A stretch of DNA of 64,000 nucleotides from Bedellia somnulentella (GCA_963576735.1 OY755178.1:16244001-16308000), one strand, 5' to 3'; shown: positions 42,932-53,374, counted from the stretch's first letter. Numbers and translations: made by a program. Notes: generated by a model from the sequence alone, not told the origin.

Positions 42932-43682
42932 TGTTCAACCTTTGAACATGCAACGCAGCAGAGGAGCGAACTAGTTAGCGCGACCCACTAAATCTGCAAG
43001 ATTCAGCTGCGTTGACAAGTTACACGCATGAGATACATAGATTTAATTTGAATGTGTGTATTGATTGTAAATAGTATATAAACCGGAGTTTATTGTAAAT
43101 AAAGCAGACGACATTACCAACTTTGACTGAGTGTTTCATTGACTGACGAATCTCTTCCTCTCACTGCGGCCAAGACACCTTAAGCCGTCATTATTGATCA
43201 CTCTTCTGAGCCTGGTTGAGTGGCAGTGAGAAAATCCTTTCCTGTGCACATTGCACGTCGTGCACACCCCCGATTTCCTTCCCCCTGTCCGTCTGTTACC
43301 TTAGGTCTCATGGTAACAGGCTTCCCGTACTTATATATCTATATAGATATTCACGCCCTTAGGTCCCATTGGGGTAGGCAGAGATTATAGATCGTCACTT
43401 AGTGCGATCCACGACTTTCTACTTATTTATCTATTTAATCACCTTGTACTTATTTTATTATACATAGTTATCTATATATGTATTTTGTTTGTATGGTTAG
43501 GGCTAGGAACTTAGGGATTTAGGGTCTGTAGGGATATAGGCTTTGTAGGTTCCATACCCCATCATACGAACAACTTAATGTTACAGTCAACTAGCTATAT
43601 TTGTGACTACACAGACCACTTTTATATAGTTCCACTGCTTACCTCTATACAGAATATACAAATATAGTTGGGTGATTGTACA
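42932..43682 (+). repeat. 5' LTR of BEL/Pao element 2
   Basis: Begins TGTTCAACC and ends GATTGTACA. A TATA box, TATATAA, lies at 43075-43081 and an AATAAA signal at 43098-43103, placing the U3/R region there. A minus-strand RTE LINE tail (CCCATTGGGGTAGGCAGAGA) is embedded at about 43350-43415 and is present in both LTRs. Confidence 0.85.
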
Positions 43683-44063
43683 TTTGGTCCTTCGTTAACC
43701 GTAAATAACAGCGCGTACCCCCGGTAGGTTAGGGCGGTTAGGACCCCAACGTTTATCTATCGAACTACAACTTCGGGTTTGTGGGATTACTGTTCCTCAA
43801 TCGCAGTAATAACATTATTCCTGAACGACCTGGTTTGAGGCGCTTAGTATATTTTATATCTCGCCACGACAGCGGATCGGATACTGGCTTCCCACCAGCG
43901 GGATTCCCCAGTTATTTGAGAAGTCGCTTATGTCGTATGGTTGATGAGATTTAAAATAGCTGAGTGCGGATAACGTTCGTAGGGTCGATTAGGGACTTCA
44001 AGAATAAAGAAGACATACCGAAGAAAGGAGAGTCAAGACTGAAAACAGAAATTCATAGACAAT
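43683..44063 (+). other. 5' leader of BEL/Pao element 2
   Basis: About 380 non-coding bases between the LTR and the ATG, with the primer-binding-site candidate at its start. Confidence 0.6.
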
Positions 44064-47000
44064 ATGGACATTCAAAAAATAAACGAAATACTTAAGAGTC
44101 AAGAAAAAGACAGTGAGGAGTTACGAAGAGTTTGGATAAATATTAAAAAGGATTCGTCAACCAGGAAAACACTGAAATACATTAATGACAGAAGAGAACA
44201 ACTAGACAGTATTTACAACAGAGCAAAACAGTATCACGAGCTACTACAAAAACAAGAAAGTTTGTCGTCTCACAGCTACCTGACCTTGAACTTCTTCGGT
44301 AATGACATCGAGAAGTACTACAAAGAAGCGATAGACCACTTACGAAAGTGTGAAGATAGAATAAGAATAGTCGACCAGATTTACGTACCCAAGACCAGCC
44401 AAGCCATCCAAGACACCGACGAAGACATTGTTAGTTCGCCAAAGCTATTTGTTCAGATGTTCCGGATAAATCAGCTTAAAAAAAGGTTAACTAACGCTCA
44501 GACCGCCATCATAGAAAACGAATTTGTGTGGCATTTACAGACTATTTCACAGAGCTTGCAAAGACATTGGCAAGACATTGAAAATACACATTTAGAGCTT
44601 CTAATGGAACAGAGTACATTGGAGCACCAATATTTCAAGGACGAATATTATGAGACTTTACAAGACCAATTTGAGAGGGTGGTAGGACTTTTAAATGCGA
44701 AAATAAGAGCAAACGATTTACAAACCAATAGTGCCATTAGAGCACCTAAGACAAAGCTGCCGACCATCACTATCCCGGTATTTTCGGGGACTTATGAGTC
44801 ATGGGATTCATTTTATGACTTATTTGTGAAAATTATTCACGACGACTGTAGCATTTCTAAAACGGAAAAAATGCAATATTTAAAAACGCACTTATCAGGA
44901 GACGCAGAAATGTTGATACGGCATTTATCTGTAAACGAGGTAAATTACGACGCCGCGCTGGCATTACTCACAAATCGCTACAAGAACGAACGAATTATTA
45001 TAAACAAATACATCGATCAGCTGTTGAACTTACCGAAAATAAATCAATCAAATGCATCAATGTTAAAAAATATGCATGATACAATAACGGTGTGTTTAGA
45101 GGCACTAAGAAACCAAAACATCGACATCACTACATGGGGACCAATTTTATCAAGAATTATTTGTCGAAAATGGGATCAAGCCACCAACATAAAATATGAA
45201 GACCAACTTGAAGATTCAAATAAAATCGACGACTTTAATAATCTCATGAAATTTTTAGAAAAGCGTTTTAAGAGTCTGGAATCGACCTCGTCCCAACACA
45301 CAGAAACACAAAGTGAAAACTTTAACCAAGAATTACAGAGATTTGAAAAGGCACCGGTATCAGAGAGAAAAGGTCTTTGTTGGTACTGTCAAAAAGAACA
45401 TAATATTTATCAGTGTCCAACTTTTCTCCACCTAAACGTAAATGAACGCATTAAAAAAGTTAAAGAAAAAAAAATGTGTTATGTTTGTCTTCAACACGGT
45501 GAGTCGAAAACATGCATAAGTCAAAAATATAGGTTTTGTGAAATATGCAATAAAGCGCATAATACATTGTTACATAGAACTCTGGATGAATATTTATCAA
45601 CATCAAATGTTTCATCCACCACAAATGATAAAAACAAAACGGTTCTTCTCGCCACTGCCTTAATCTCAACAACAAGTATAGACGGGACCCCTCAATTACT
45701 TCGCGTATTATGTGACCAGGGCTCTGAAGCATCTTTTTGTACTGAAGAAGTTGCGCAGTTATTGGGTTATCCAAAACAAAAAATTAAGGCCGAGATTATT
45801 GGTATAGGAGACGAAAAACCAAAAACGTCCAGTTACATAATAAACGTAACACTCAGACCAAGATTTACCAGCGAGTTTAAATTAACTACGTCACTCATAG
45901 TGCTACCTAAACTAACAAGTGCGTTACCAAGACAAGAAGTGCAGCAGCTAGACAAAGAGACATTATGCAATAAAATTATAGCTGACCCTACATACTACAA
46001 ACGAGGCCCCATAGATTTGATATTGGGTGCAGAAGACTATAGCAGACTATTATTGAACGGGTACGAAAGACTAGAGCATGGCATTATCGCTCAAAATACA
46101 GAATTTGGGTGGATTTTGTCCGGTTTCTCTCCTACAGAAATACATCCGGGAAGTGATGGTGATACAAGGGTAGTAACACTACGAAAATCAAATGGATCTG
46201 ATCAGAAAAGACCAATTCACACATTGATACCACTGCCTGTAAATGAACCGTCAAAAATATGCACACCAAATACCGCAACACCAATTAGTTCAAATTTTGT
46301 GACTGTTCATAAACCAAGAACAAGAAATAACAAAAGAAAAAGTTTTTTAAACTGGATATTCATGATGATTTTCATATTTCAACTAGTGTGCGCAACAACA
46401 ATTGCAACAAACCACTATAGTCTAAAAAAATTACAGCAAGGAATATATATAGAACAGATGGGAACAGCTGCTATTAATAGAGGGACTTTTAGAATCGAAA
46501 AAAGCTTTGAGAGACAAACAATAGACTATTACTTAATAAAAATGAAAGAAACAACAGAAAAATTTAAAGAACTCTGCGACAACGCTATAGCTTTGGACAG
46601 TTTAACTCAATGTTCTCAATTTTACCATCATCTAGAAGAAGAAGTTGAAAAGTTTGAAAAGACGAAAGAATACTTAACTGAAATAAACAACACAAGAAAG
46701 AAAAGAGGATTGTTAGGACAAATTATGACATCGATATTCGGAATGAATGATGAGGTTTATAAAGATATAAATTATTTACAACAAAACCAACAAAAACTTA
46801 TAGAAGCCGCGAATCACCAAACAAAGTTTATGATCTCAACTATTTCCGCAGTCAACCAGACCGAAGAACGTATACAAAACAAATTAGAACGTTTTACAAT
46901 TAAACTTAATCAAGCAATCCAATACATGAACACGTTTAATGTTTGGTATAGTAAAATTGATAACAATCACATTAAAATTCAAGTTATGCAATCATATCAT

Positions 47001-47765
47001 TTGGCATATAACTATATGTCAGAAATAATGAATTATTACTCCGGACTCTTAGAAATATACCTAGAAAAAGCAACAATTTATAGCATTTTATCCCCAAAAC
47101 ACGTCAAGGACATCATCGATTCAGCAAACAACAAGTTACCACAAAATTTAAGAATTATTCAATCGCAAATAATTGACACGAACTTACGTGAAAATGAGAC
47201 TCACATACAAGTGTTTGCTTACTTCCCAATAGAAGAAAATTCCAAGTACACATTCTTACATTTAGCTCCAATACCAAAGAAATTTGACAATCAATCCGTC
47301 CAAAGTTTAGTAATTAAAAATAAATTTGTTGCAATAAATTACAATAGTGAGAGATATTTTGAACTAAGCAACGATGAATTTAAAGACTGTTACAACAGAT
47401 TTTTGCATTATATCTGTTTTCCTGTGGCCGTCAGGAACATGCAATTAAATGAAAATTGCATCGTTTTGCAACTGTACAAGAATAGCTCTACGACAGACTG
47501 TCCGACATCAAATTATCGACTTAAGACAGAGATAATTTGGAAACAACTTCAAATGTTAAATACCTGGCTTTTTGTTTCCAGAAATCCATTAACAGCTTCA
47601 GTTATTTGTGACGGACAAAGAGAAGAAGTTTTATTTCAAGACGTAGGAATAATAAAGATTTCAGAAAACTGTATAATAAAAACAAATAGTAATATATTAG
47701 TTGCACGACGAAAGACTTCTGTGACCGTATTAGGATCTTATTATAAAGTTATAACTTTAGTTTAA
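44064..47765 (+). CDS. Gag-protease-envelope fusion polyprotein, no polymerase
   Basis: One uninterrupted ORF of 1233 residues. From about residue 230 (LPTITIPVFSGTYESWDSFY) it matches the DUF1759-type Gag of BEL/Pao. Zinc knuckles start at residue 439 (CWYCQKEHNIYQC, later CEICNKAHNTLLH). The protease aspartate is residue 551 in LCDQGSEASF, and FGWILSGF near 681-688 marks the end of the protease. Only about 70 residues later a hydrophobic segment (about 762-778) opens an envelope-like part: a basic cleavage site RKKR at 877-880, a GLLGQIMTSIFG fusion-peptide-like stretch after it and a long helical region. This is the layout of baculovirus F / errantivirus-type envelope proteins. RT, RNase H and integrase are absent without disturbing the frame. 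The frame stops at 47763-47765 before the membrane anchor, which is encoded in another frame downstream. Confidence 0.85.
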   Translation: MDIQKINEILKSQEKDSEELRRVWINIKKDSSTRKTLKYINDRREQLDSIYNRAKQYHELLQKQESLSSHSYLTLNFFGNDIEKYYKEAIDHLRKCEDRIRIVDQIYVPKTSQAIQDTDEDIVSSPKLFVQMFRINQLKKRLTNAQTAIIENEFVWHLQTISQSLQRHWQDIENTHLELLMEQSTLEHQYFKDEYYETLQDQFERVVGLLNAKIRANDLQTNSAIRAPKTKLPTITIPVFSGTYESWDSFYDLFVKIIHDDCSISKTEKMQYLKTHLSGDAEMLIRHLSVNEVNYDAALALLTNRYKNERIIINKYIDQLLNLPKINQSNASMLKNMHDTITVCLEALRNQNIDITTWGPILSRIICRKWDQATNIKYEDQLEDSNKIDDFNNLMKFLEKRFKSLESTSSQHTETQSENFNQELQRFEKAPVSERKGLCWYCQKEHNIYQCPTFLHLNVNERIKKVKEKKMCYVCLQHGESKTCISQKYRFCEICNKAHNTLLHRTLDEYLSTSNVSSTTNDKNKTVLLATALISTTSIDGTPQLLRVLCDQGSEASFCTEEVAQLLGYPKQKIKAEIIGIGDEKPKTSSYIINVTLRPRFTSEFKLTTSLIVLPKLTSALPRQEVQQLDKETLCNKIIADPTYYKRGPIDLILGAEDYSRLLLNGYERLEHGIIAQNTEFGWILSGFSPTEIHPGSDGDTRVVTLRKSNGSDQKRPIHTLIPLPVNEPSKICTPNTATPISSNFVTVHKPRTRNNKRKSFLNWIFMMIFIFQLVCATTIATNHYSLKKLQQGIYIEQMGTAAINRGTFRIEKSFERQTIDYYLIKMKETTEKFKELCDNAIALDSLTQCSQFYHHLEEEVEKFEKTKEYLTEINNTRKKRGLLGQIMTSIFGMNDEVYKDINYLQQNQQKLIEAANHQTKFMISTISAVNQTEERIQNKLERFTIKLNQAIQYMNTFNVWYSKIDNNHIKIQVMQSYHLAYNYMSEIMNYYSGLLEIYLEKATIYSILSPKHVKDIIDSANNKLPQNLRIIQSQIIDTNLRENETHIQVFAYFPIEENSKYTFLHLAPIPKKFDNQSVQSLVIKNKFVAINYNSERYFELSNDEFKDCYNRFLHYICFPVAVRNMQLNENCIVLQLYKNSSTTDCPTSNYRLKTEIIWKQLQMLNTWLFVSRNPLTASVICDGQREEVLFQDVGIIKISENCIIKTNSNILVARRKTSVTVLGSYYKVITLV

Positions 47766-48196
47766 ATAGCACAGTAGTAGATAACAGACATTTTAATATT
47801 TCACTAGAGGAAGTTTTAGATAGTTCCAAGGATTTGTTCCAGACAGTATTTAATAAAGAAATATCCTTGCAGACCAAACTAGATAACACTATTTGGCAGA
47901 ACATTAACACTCGAATCTATGTAGCTAGTTTTGGATCAATTAGTGTTTGTATATTTACAGTATTAATTATTTATTTTTGTATTCCACAGGTCAAACGATA
48001 CATCCAAAACAGGGATACGGACAAAAAGACGACTGCAGAGGAGCCTGGGCAACCGAATGAAACAACTGCTCAGACACGGCCACTGCCCACCAGCAGTGCT
48101 CCATGCAACTCAATCTACGCCAAGATCCACCGGCCAAAGACGGAGCGGGAGCGCCCTGAAGAAATCAAACTATACCAGATGAAACCTTCTGCCTGA
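47762..48196 (+). pseudogene. detached C-terminal part of the envelope gene with membrane anchor
   Basis: In a different frame from the long ORF, this region encodes a stretch ending in a clear transmembrane segment (SVCIFTVLIIYFCI at about 47945-47985). A basic, proline-rich cytoplasmic tail follows, to a stop at 48194-48196. It fits the anchor and tail of the envelope protein upstream, so a small indel near 47757-47765 appears to have separated the two. The last Met-like start in this frame is around 47834. As it stands the long ORF would give an envelope portion without its own anchor. Confidence 0.65.
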
Positions 48197-48208
48197 GAGA
48201 CGGGAAGA

Positions 48209-48959
48209 TGTTCAACCTTTGAACATGCAACGCAGCAGAGGAGCGAACTAGTTAGCGCGACCCACTAAATCTGCAAGATTCAGCTGCGTTGACAAGTTAC
48301 ACGCATGAGATACATAGATTTTATTTGAATGTGTGTATTGATTGTAAATAGTATATAAACCGGAGTTTATTGTAAATAAAGCAGACGACATTACCAACTT
48401 TGACTGAGTGTTTCATTGACTGACGAATCTCTTCCTCTCACTGCGGCCAAGACACCTTAAGCCGTCATTATTGATCACTCTTCTGAGCCTGGTTGAGTGG
48501 CAGTGAGAAAATCCTTTCCTGTGCACATTGCACGTCGTGCACACCCCCGATTTCCTTCCCCCTGTCCGTCTGTTACCTTAGGTCTCATGGTAACAGGCTT
48601 CCCGTACTTATATATCTATATATATACTCACGCCCTTAGGTCCCATTGGGGTAGGCAGAGATTATAGATCGTCACTTAGTGCGATCCACGACTTTCTACT
48701 TATTTATCTATTTAATCACCTTGTACTTATTTTATTATACATAGTTATCTATATATGTATTTTGTTTGTATGGTTAGGGCTAGGAACTTAGGGATTTAGG
48801 GTCTGTAGGGATATAGGCTTTGTAGGTTCCATACCCCATCATACGAACAACTTAATGTTACAGTCAACTAGCTATATTTGTGACTACACAGACCACTTTT
48901 ATATAGTTCCACTGCTTACCTCTATACAGAATATACAAATATAGTTGGGTGATTGTACA
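48209..48959 (+). repeat. 3' LTR of BEL/Pao element 2
   Basis: 751 bases, nearly identical to 42932-43682, with TATATAA at 48352-48358 and the same embedded RTE tail. Preceded by a polypurine tract. Confidence 0.85.
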
Positions 48960-50489
48960 GTAGGTATTCATTAGGCATAATATGATACTTTTTCAGGCTA
49001 ACCTATCTGTTTATCTCTACTCTTTCTTAAATCATTCCCGCACCGAAAACCCCGATGTATGATCATGAGTCATGACTTATAGAATCACTTAAAGTATAAA
49101 TTTGTGACCTTGTCAATTCTAATCAATACATTTTATTTTCTAAAAAACTTTCATAACATCGTAGTAAGTGACAAACAGTAGTAATATTCAAAGTATCAAG
49201 CAGGTAATGCAGAAGTGCGTAACACATAAGAGACAGAAACCTAATTCAAATATCTCAATATTCGAAGTTATACTTCTTAATAGTCTCTCTTAAAATAACC
49301 ATTTGTTCGTTTGTTGTTAGCTTCTACAAATTAGCACATTCGATATTGTAAAAACATTTTATTTTCTGGGTATTTCAGTCTAGATTGTTACCAAGACACC
49401 ATAGAATCAATAGGATACTACTCGTACTCGTAGCTCTGTTTACATATTCAATTAATGTTGAAGATCTGGGTCCATTTAATATTAACGAGATATCACCGGC
49501 TAACATAGCTGACTAGGATTATATTTGTATCATAAATTGTAAGTGATATATGTTCGTGTAAAATCCTGCTGATTGGTAAATGATAAGTTTGCCGGGAAAT
49601 ACTAAGAATTAGAAATATCAGTAGGTAAAAGTTAGAATAAACCAAAGAAAACGGGAATTAATCACCATAGTTTACGCTAGGTTTTGCCAATGAAACGTAA
49701 ATATTGATTTTGGAATAAACCGGTGAGAATTTATAAATAATTCATCACAATAAACTGATTTTAAAACGCACTACATCTGTTTTTGATCATGTATATGTAC
49801 AACCCTAACCTAACCTATTGTTTCTTTAATCCACATGTGAATATCCTAGGTGATCAATTACTACTTTCATACATGAGAAATATGAAAGTATATATGCTTA
49901 ATAATGATATTATACATACAATTTAAAGAAATTAATTTTAAGTGTTCTGTAAAAATCCAAAATCTACATTGAAATGTATGCGCTAAACGTATGAACGCTG
50001 ATGGTATAAATATGTTGTTTACGTTATTTTTATTTCAAATCTTTGTTTTCCGACTCATACTAAATCTAGGGAATGCTAGGTAAAACTTAGGATTTGTTAA
50101 CAAACTGGCTTACATGGTAACATATTATATCGTGTATTGTCACAGGATGAAGAATATCAGCACTTTAACATGCGAATGAACATCAAAGCCGAGCTAGAAA
50201 CATTCGGTTTATAGTGTTGTATCAATTGCGTCGTAAACATAGATCGAAGAACCAATACAGGACACCTGGTTGGCTACTCCTAGTGTAGTCTGCGTCCCGT
50301 ATTATAAAGCTTACAGACTTACTGTACTTTATGTATTTCGTTTTTTTTGCTACATACAAATATAAATTCACGGCATTAACCCTTTCTACGGCACCGATTA
50401 TATTATAGCCACCATAATTTCAACATGAAATACCAAAAAATGGAAGTGAATTTCATTTAATATTTGATCTTATATTTACTAACTAACTT
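48960..50489. other. unassigned AT-rich DNA
   Basis: No gene. A short CCCTAACCTAACCTA run at about 49803 is too short to be telomeric. No SINE or LINE recognised. Confidence 0.4.
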
Positions 50490-50590
50490 ATACTCACACC
50501 CGCTGTTACCATTGGGGTAGGCAGAGACTTATAGATCGCCACTTTGCACGATCCTGACAAATCTCTCTTGCTTCTCTTCTGAGAGATTCT
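50490..50590 (-). mobile_element. RTE LINE 3' tail
   Basis: ACCATTGGGGTAGGCAGAGA and GACAAATCTCTCTTGCTTCT on the plus strand are the reverse of the RTE terminus. Confidence 0.75.
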
Positions 50591-50649
50591 ATCTTATGAA
50601 AGGTTAAATGCCGAACATGGTTAGCCAGAGTTTAAGACTAAGAAATTTC

Positions 50650-50990
50650 TCAGCCACTCATGAAGGTTAAGATGGAACAGTATGTAAATTATGGTTATAA
50701 TTTGTTTCTAGCTCAAAAGGCGGCCCAATTGAAGTGGGATTGGGCCGGTCACGTTGCTCTGATGCACCCGGACCGATGGGCCAAAAGAGCAACGCAATGG
50801 ACTCCCGGTGTAAAGAGAAAGCGTGGCCGACCAAGTAAAAGATGGAGTGACGAGTTAGGTCTCTGGGACAAAAAATGGTGGGAGACCGCTCAAAACCGTC
50901 TGGAGTGGAAGAAGGGGAGAGAGGCCTTTGCCCAGCAGTGGGACATAAATGGCTAATAATAATAATAAATAATAATAATAATTGATATAA
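50650..50990 (+). pseudogene. LINE reverse transcriptase C-terminus, AAT-tailed
   Basis: The open frame ends with KWDWAGHVALMHPDRWAKRA, then GVKRKRGRPSKRWSDELG and REAFAQQWDING before the stop. This is the recurring C-terminal signature of insect non-LTR retrotransposon polyproteins (GH-A-M-D-RW-K and RGRP-RW-D blocks), after the RT domain. It is followed by (AATA)n. It is 5' truncated: the catalytic RT domain is absent. A shorter copy lies at 8056-8161. It belongs to a different family from the (ATGT)-tailed RTE elements; the exact clade is uncertain. Confidence 0.75.
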
Positions 50991-51189
50991 AATATTGAAT
51001 GATTGGTGATGGTTCTCCAGTCACATTCTTCAACAATCACTTAAGTATCCATGTACCATTCGTCACCCTATATGACAATGAGCTGACACTACAAAGTAAA
51101 AAACAAAAGTAACTAATAATCAATAAATACAATACTTTACCTACACGGCTTGTCTTATTTTGTTGTTTAAAATTATTTGTTTTGATGTT

Positions 51190-51437
51190 ACATACATACA
51201 TATACTCACGGCAATAAATCCCTTAACGGGACAGCCAGAGCTTTGGAATGAGAAATTCCTCAGCCACTTTTGGATGTTGATTGGGGAAAACATGGTAATA
51301 ATAAATGTTTTGGTGACGGGTCTTCAACCACATCGCCCAAAAATCACTTAAAAAGCCCCTATACCCTTAGTCGCCTCTTACGATCACCCACGGGTAGAAA
51401 TGGGGTAGTGTTATTCTAAGCCGACACTACACGGCAT
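51190..51437 (-). mobile_element. Metulj-like SINE, full length
   Basis: Minus-strand copy, ACATACATACATATACTCAC to CACTACACGGC. A short repeat of the head (GCCGACACTACACGGCAT) follows to 51456. Confidence 0.85.
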
Positions 51438-51493
51438 AGCCGACACTACACGGCATCAATGTTTTGTTGTTGTGTAGGTTTATAAGAAAGCTG

Positions 51494-51725
51494 CTGTGTA
51501 GAGTCGGCTTTGCTGTGTAGCATCGGTTTTGAAGGGCACTACCCTATATTATCCTGTATGTGTTCGTAAAAGCCAATTAAAAATGTTCGAGCCATCTTAA
51601 AAACACTATTGTTTTGACAATATTTTCCCTACTTAACTAACAAAAGTGACAGGAATTTCTTATTCTGAAGCTCTGGCTACCTCTTCTAGGGATTTACAGC
51701 CGTGAGTATATGTTTGTATATTATG
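51494..51725 (+). mobile_element. Metulj-like SINE, diverged
   Basis: Duplicated head (GCTGTGTAGAGTCGGCTTTG, then GCTGTGTAGCATCGG), shortened core, and tail CCGTGAGTATATGTTTGTA. Confidence 0.75.
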
Positions 51726-51954
51726 TAACAAGGAATCGCATTTTGGTCCACTTCAATACTATAGTTCTTTCCGACACCATTTTTAATAAACAATGTAAAG
51801 AGGATGATTACAATCAATCATTCAATACCGAATAATGGTGAAATATACGCTTGTAATAATTGTGTTCCTAAACACATCACTACAAAAACTACATCAACCA
51901 GATAAGAAGTGCTGCTGCTACTTTAAACCGACGCATTAGAGCTTTATAAAAACA

Positions 51955-52105
51955 TATACATACATACATACTCACGGCCATAAATCCCAAAAAATGGTAG
52001 CCAGAGCTTCAGAGCTGGAAACTCCTCAGCCACTTTTGGAAGTTGATAGGTGACAATATGGTAAAAATAAAGTATCGTTGGTTATGGGTTTCCAACCAGG
52101 CAAAA
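51955..52105 (-). mobile_element. Metulj-like SINE, 3' half
   Basis: Minus-strand tail and core up to GTTTCCAACC; it lies back to back with the next copy. Confidence 0.75.
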
Positions 52106-52106
52106 T

Positions 52107-52361
52107 GGTCGTGTAGTGTCGGCTTACATTGCCGTGTAGTGTCGGCTTAGAATAACACTACCCCATTTCTACCCGTGGGTGGTCGTAAGAGGCGACTAAG
52201 CATATAGGAGGCTTTTTTAATGATTTTTGGGCGATGTGGTAGGAGACCCGTCACCAAAAACATTTATTAGAACCATCTTTTCCCAATCAACTTCCAAAAG
52301 TGGCTGAGGAATTTTTCATAAGGGATTTACAGCCGTGAGTATATGTATGTATGTATGCAAC
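52107..52361 (+). mobile_element. Metulj-like SINE, full length with duplicated head
   Basis: GTCGTGTAGTGTCGGCTTAC followed by a second GCCGTGTAGTGTCGGC head (52130), then the full core and the ATGT tail. Confidence 0.83.
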
Positions 52362-52708
52362 CAGACAAAAATGAAACATCAAAATGTCTGTTACCATATA
52401 CTTTATTTCCATTAAGATCGTTACACTCAATGACATCTTTAGGTATTTTCTGGTTTCCTCACATCATTAAACTAATAAACACATGTATCACAGAATTATT
52501 AGAGAGTGCTCGAAAATTGACCGATTATTTATATTTGGTAAAGTGGACGTACACATTAACTTAATGAAGAAAATGACACATTTAGTTAGGAAAAACGATT
52601 CGTTATTACAATTATGTTGTCGAAAGTTTTTTACTCAATTTAGAATGAACATAAATTTTACTTACTCATATTTTTGTTGATAACAATAAGTAAATTTCAT
52701 AAGAAACT
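52362..52708. other. unassigned AT-rich DNA
   Basis: Overlapping small plus-strand open frames (52343-52680) show no domain I recognise. Confidence 0.35.
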
Positions 52709-52925
52709 TGTGGAAACAGCAAAGATACTGGCCAATACGCCCTGCTGTGTACTTACTTATAATTTGTATTTATATTTAGGGAGAATGAAATTTTGATACC
52801 GCGAAGTAGGGTTTTTATGAAAATGCGAGTGAGTCCGCTATCTAGAGATCCCCACAGTGCTCCCCTCCTAGTCGATAGATAATAGCGAAGAGCTAGGAGA
52901 TACTCATTACCAATTGTAGAGACTT
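52709..52925. mobile_element. TRIM-like element, truncated copy 3
   Basis: One terminal repeat, 52709-52856 (TGTGGAAACAGCAAAG to CCCACA), followed by the start of the interior including the stem-loop region (CCCCTCCTAG ... GCTAGGAGAT). The rest and the second repeat are missing. Confidence 0.75.
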
Positions 52926-53034
52926 ACAAATTTTTGATCATAATACGGTGGGAGTTTTTATAATGTATATCTGTAATAATCCGATGGTTCTTTTAATATA
53001 TTTAATTAATTCTTAGTCATTAGTTTTTTTTTAT

Positions 53035-53205
53035 GTTGCTGCGATTTCGATATAACTCCTCCCAGCCCATATATGTCCCCACCAAGGGGCTCGAGCCTAC
53101 CCTGTATAGGGTGATTTGGCCATAGTCCACCACAGACAGGCAGACTAGCGACTACTACCGTTATAGTAGCCGGGACCGACGTCTTGACTTTATTTCGATG
53201 TACTC
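53035..53205 (+). repeat. interspersed repeat R3, copy 2
   Basis: Shares CCAGCCCATA, GCCATAGTCCACCAC, AGCGACTACTACCG and TAGTAGCCGGGACCGACG with 19700-19875. Confidence 0.65.
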
Positions 53206-53374
53206 TTAAAAAAAACACATGTCACAAACCGTTACAATTTGGATATACTCTTTAAAAAAACAGTAACTATGATCTTGTTTACTTTTGTTCTCTAGCTTTG
53301 AGAATTGAATAATGTGTTGTTTTTTTTTTCTTTCTCTATTAATGTTATTTTTCCATGTTCTGTACAGCGAATAA

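Larger units (their letters stand above)
42932..48959 (+). mobile_element. BEL/Pao LTR element with env and without pol (element 2)
   Basis: LTRs of 751 bases at 42932-43682 and 48209-48959 differ at only a few positions, for example near 43050 and 43345. A purine-rich tract (GAGAGACGGGAAGA) directly precedes the 3' LTR. A primer-binding-site candidate beginning TGGTCCTTCG lies just after the 5' LTR. The interior holds a 1233-residue ORF running Gag, protease and envelope, then a short ORF with the membrane anchor. No polymerase domain exists between protease and envelope. I see no matching flanking duplication (left flank ...CATTAT, right flank GTAGG...), unlike the other LTR elements here. 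Confidence 0.85.

Noticed and set aside
44064..47765. Domesticated host envelope (syncytin-like) gene
   Set aside because: The ORF is flanked by near-identical LTRs, carries Gag and protease and has a frame break before the anchor, so a mobile-element origin explains it; nothing in the sequence shows host capture.
49801..49820. Insect telomere repeat (TTAGG)n
   Set aside because: Only two to three units of CCTAA-like sequence in unrelated surroundings; not a telomere.
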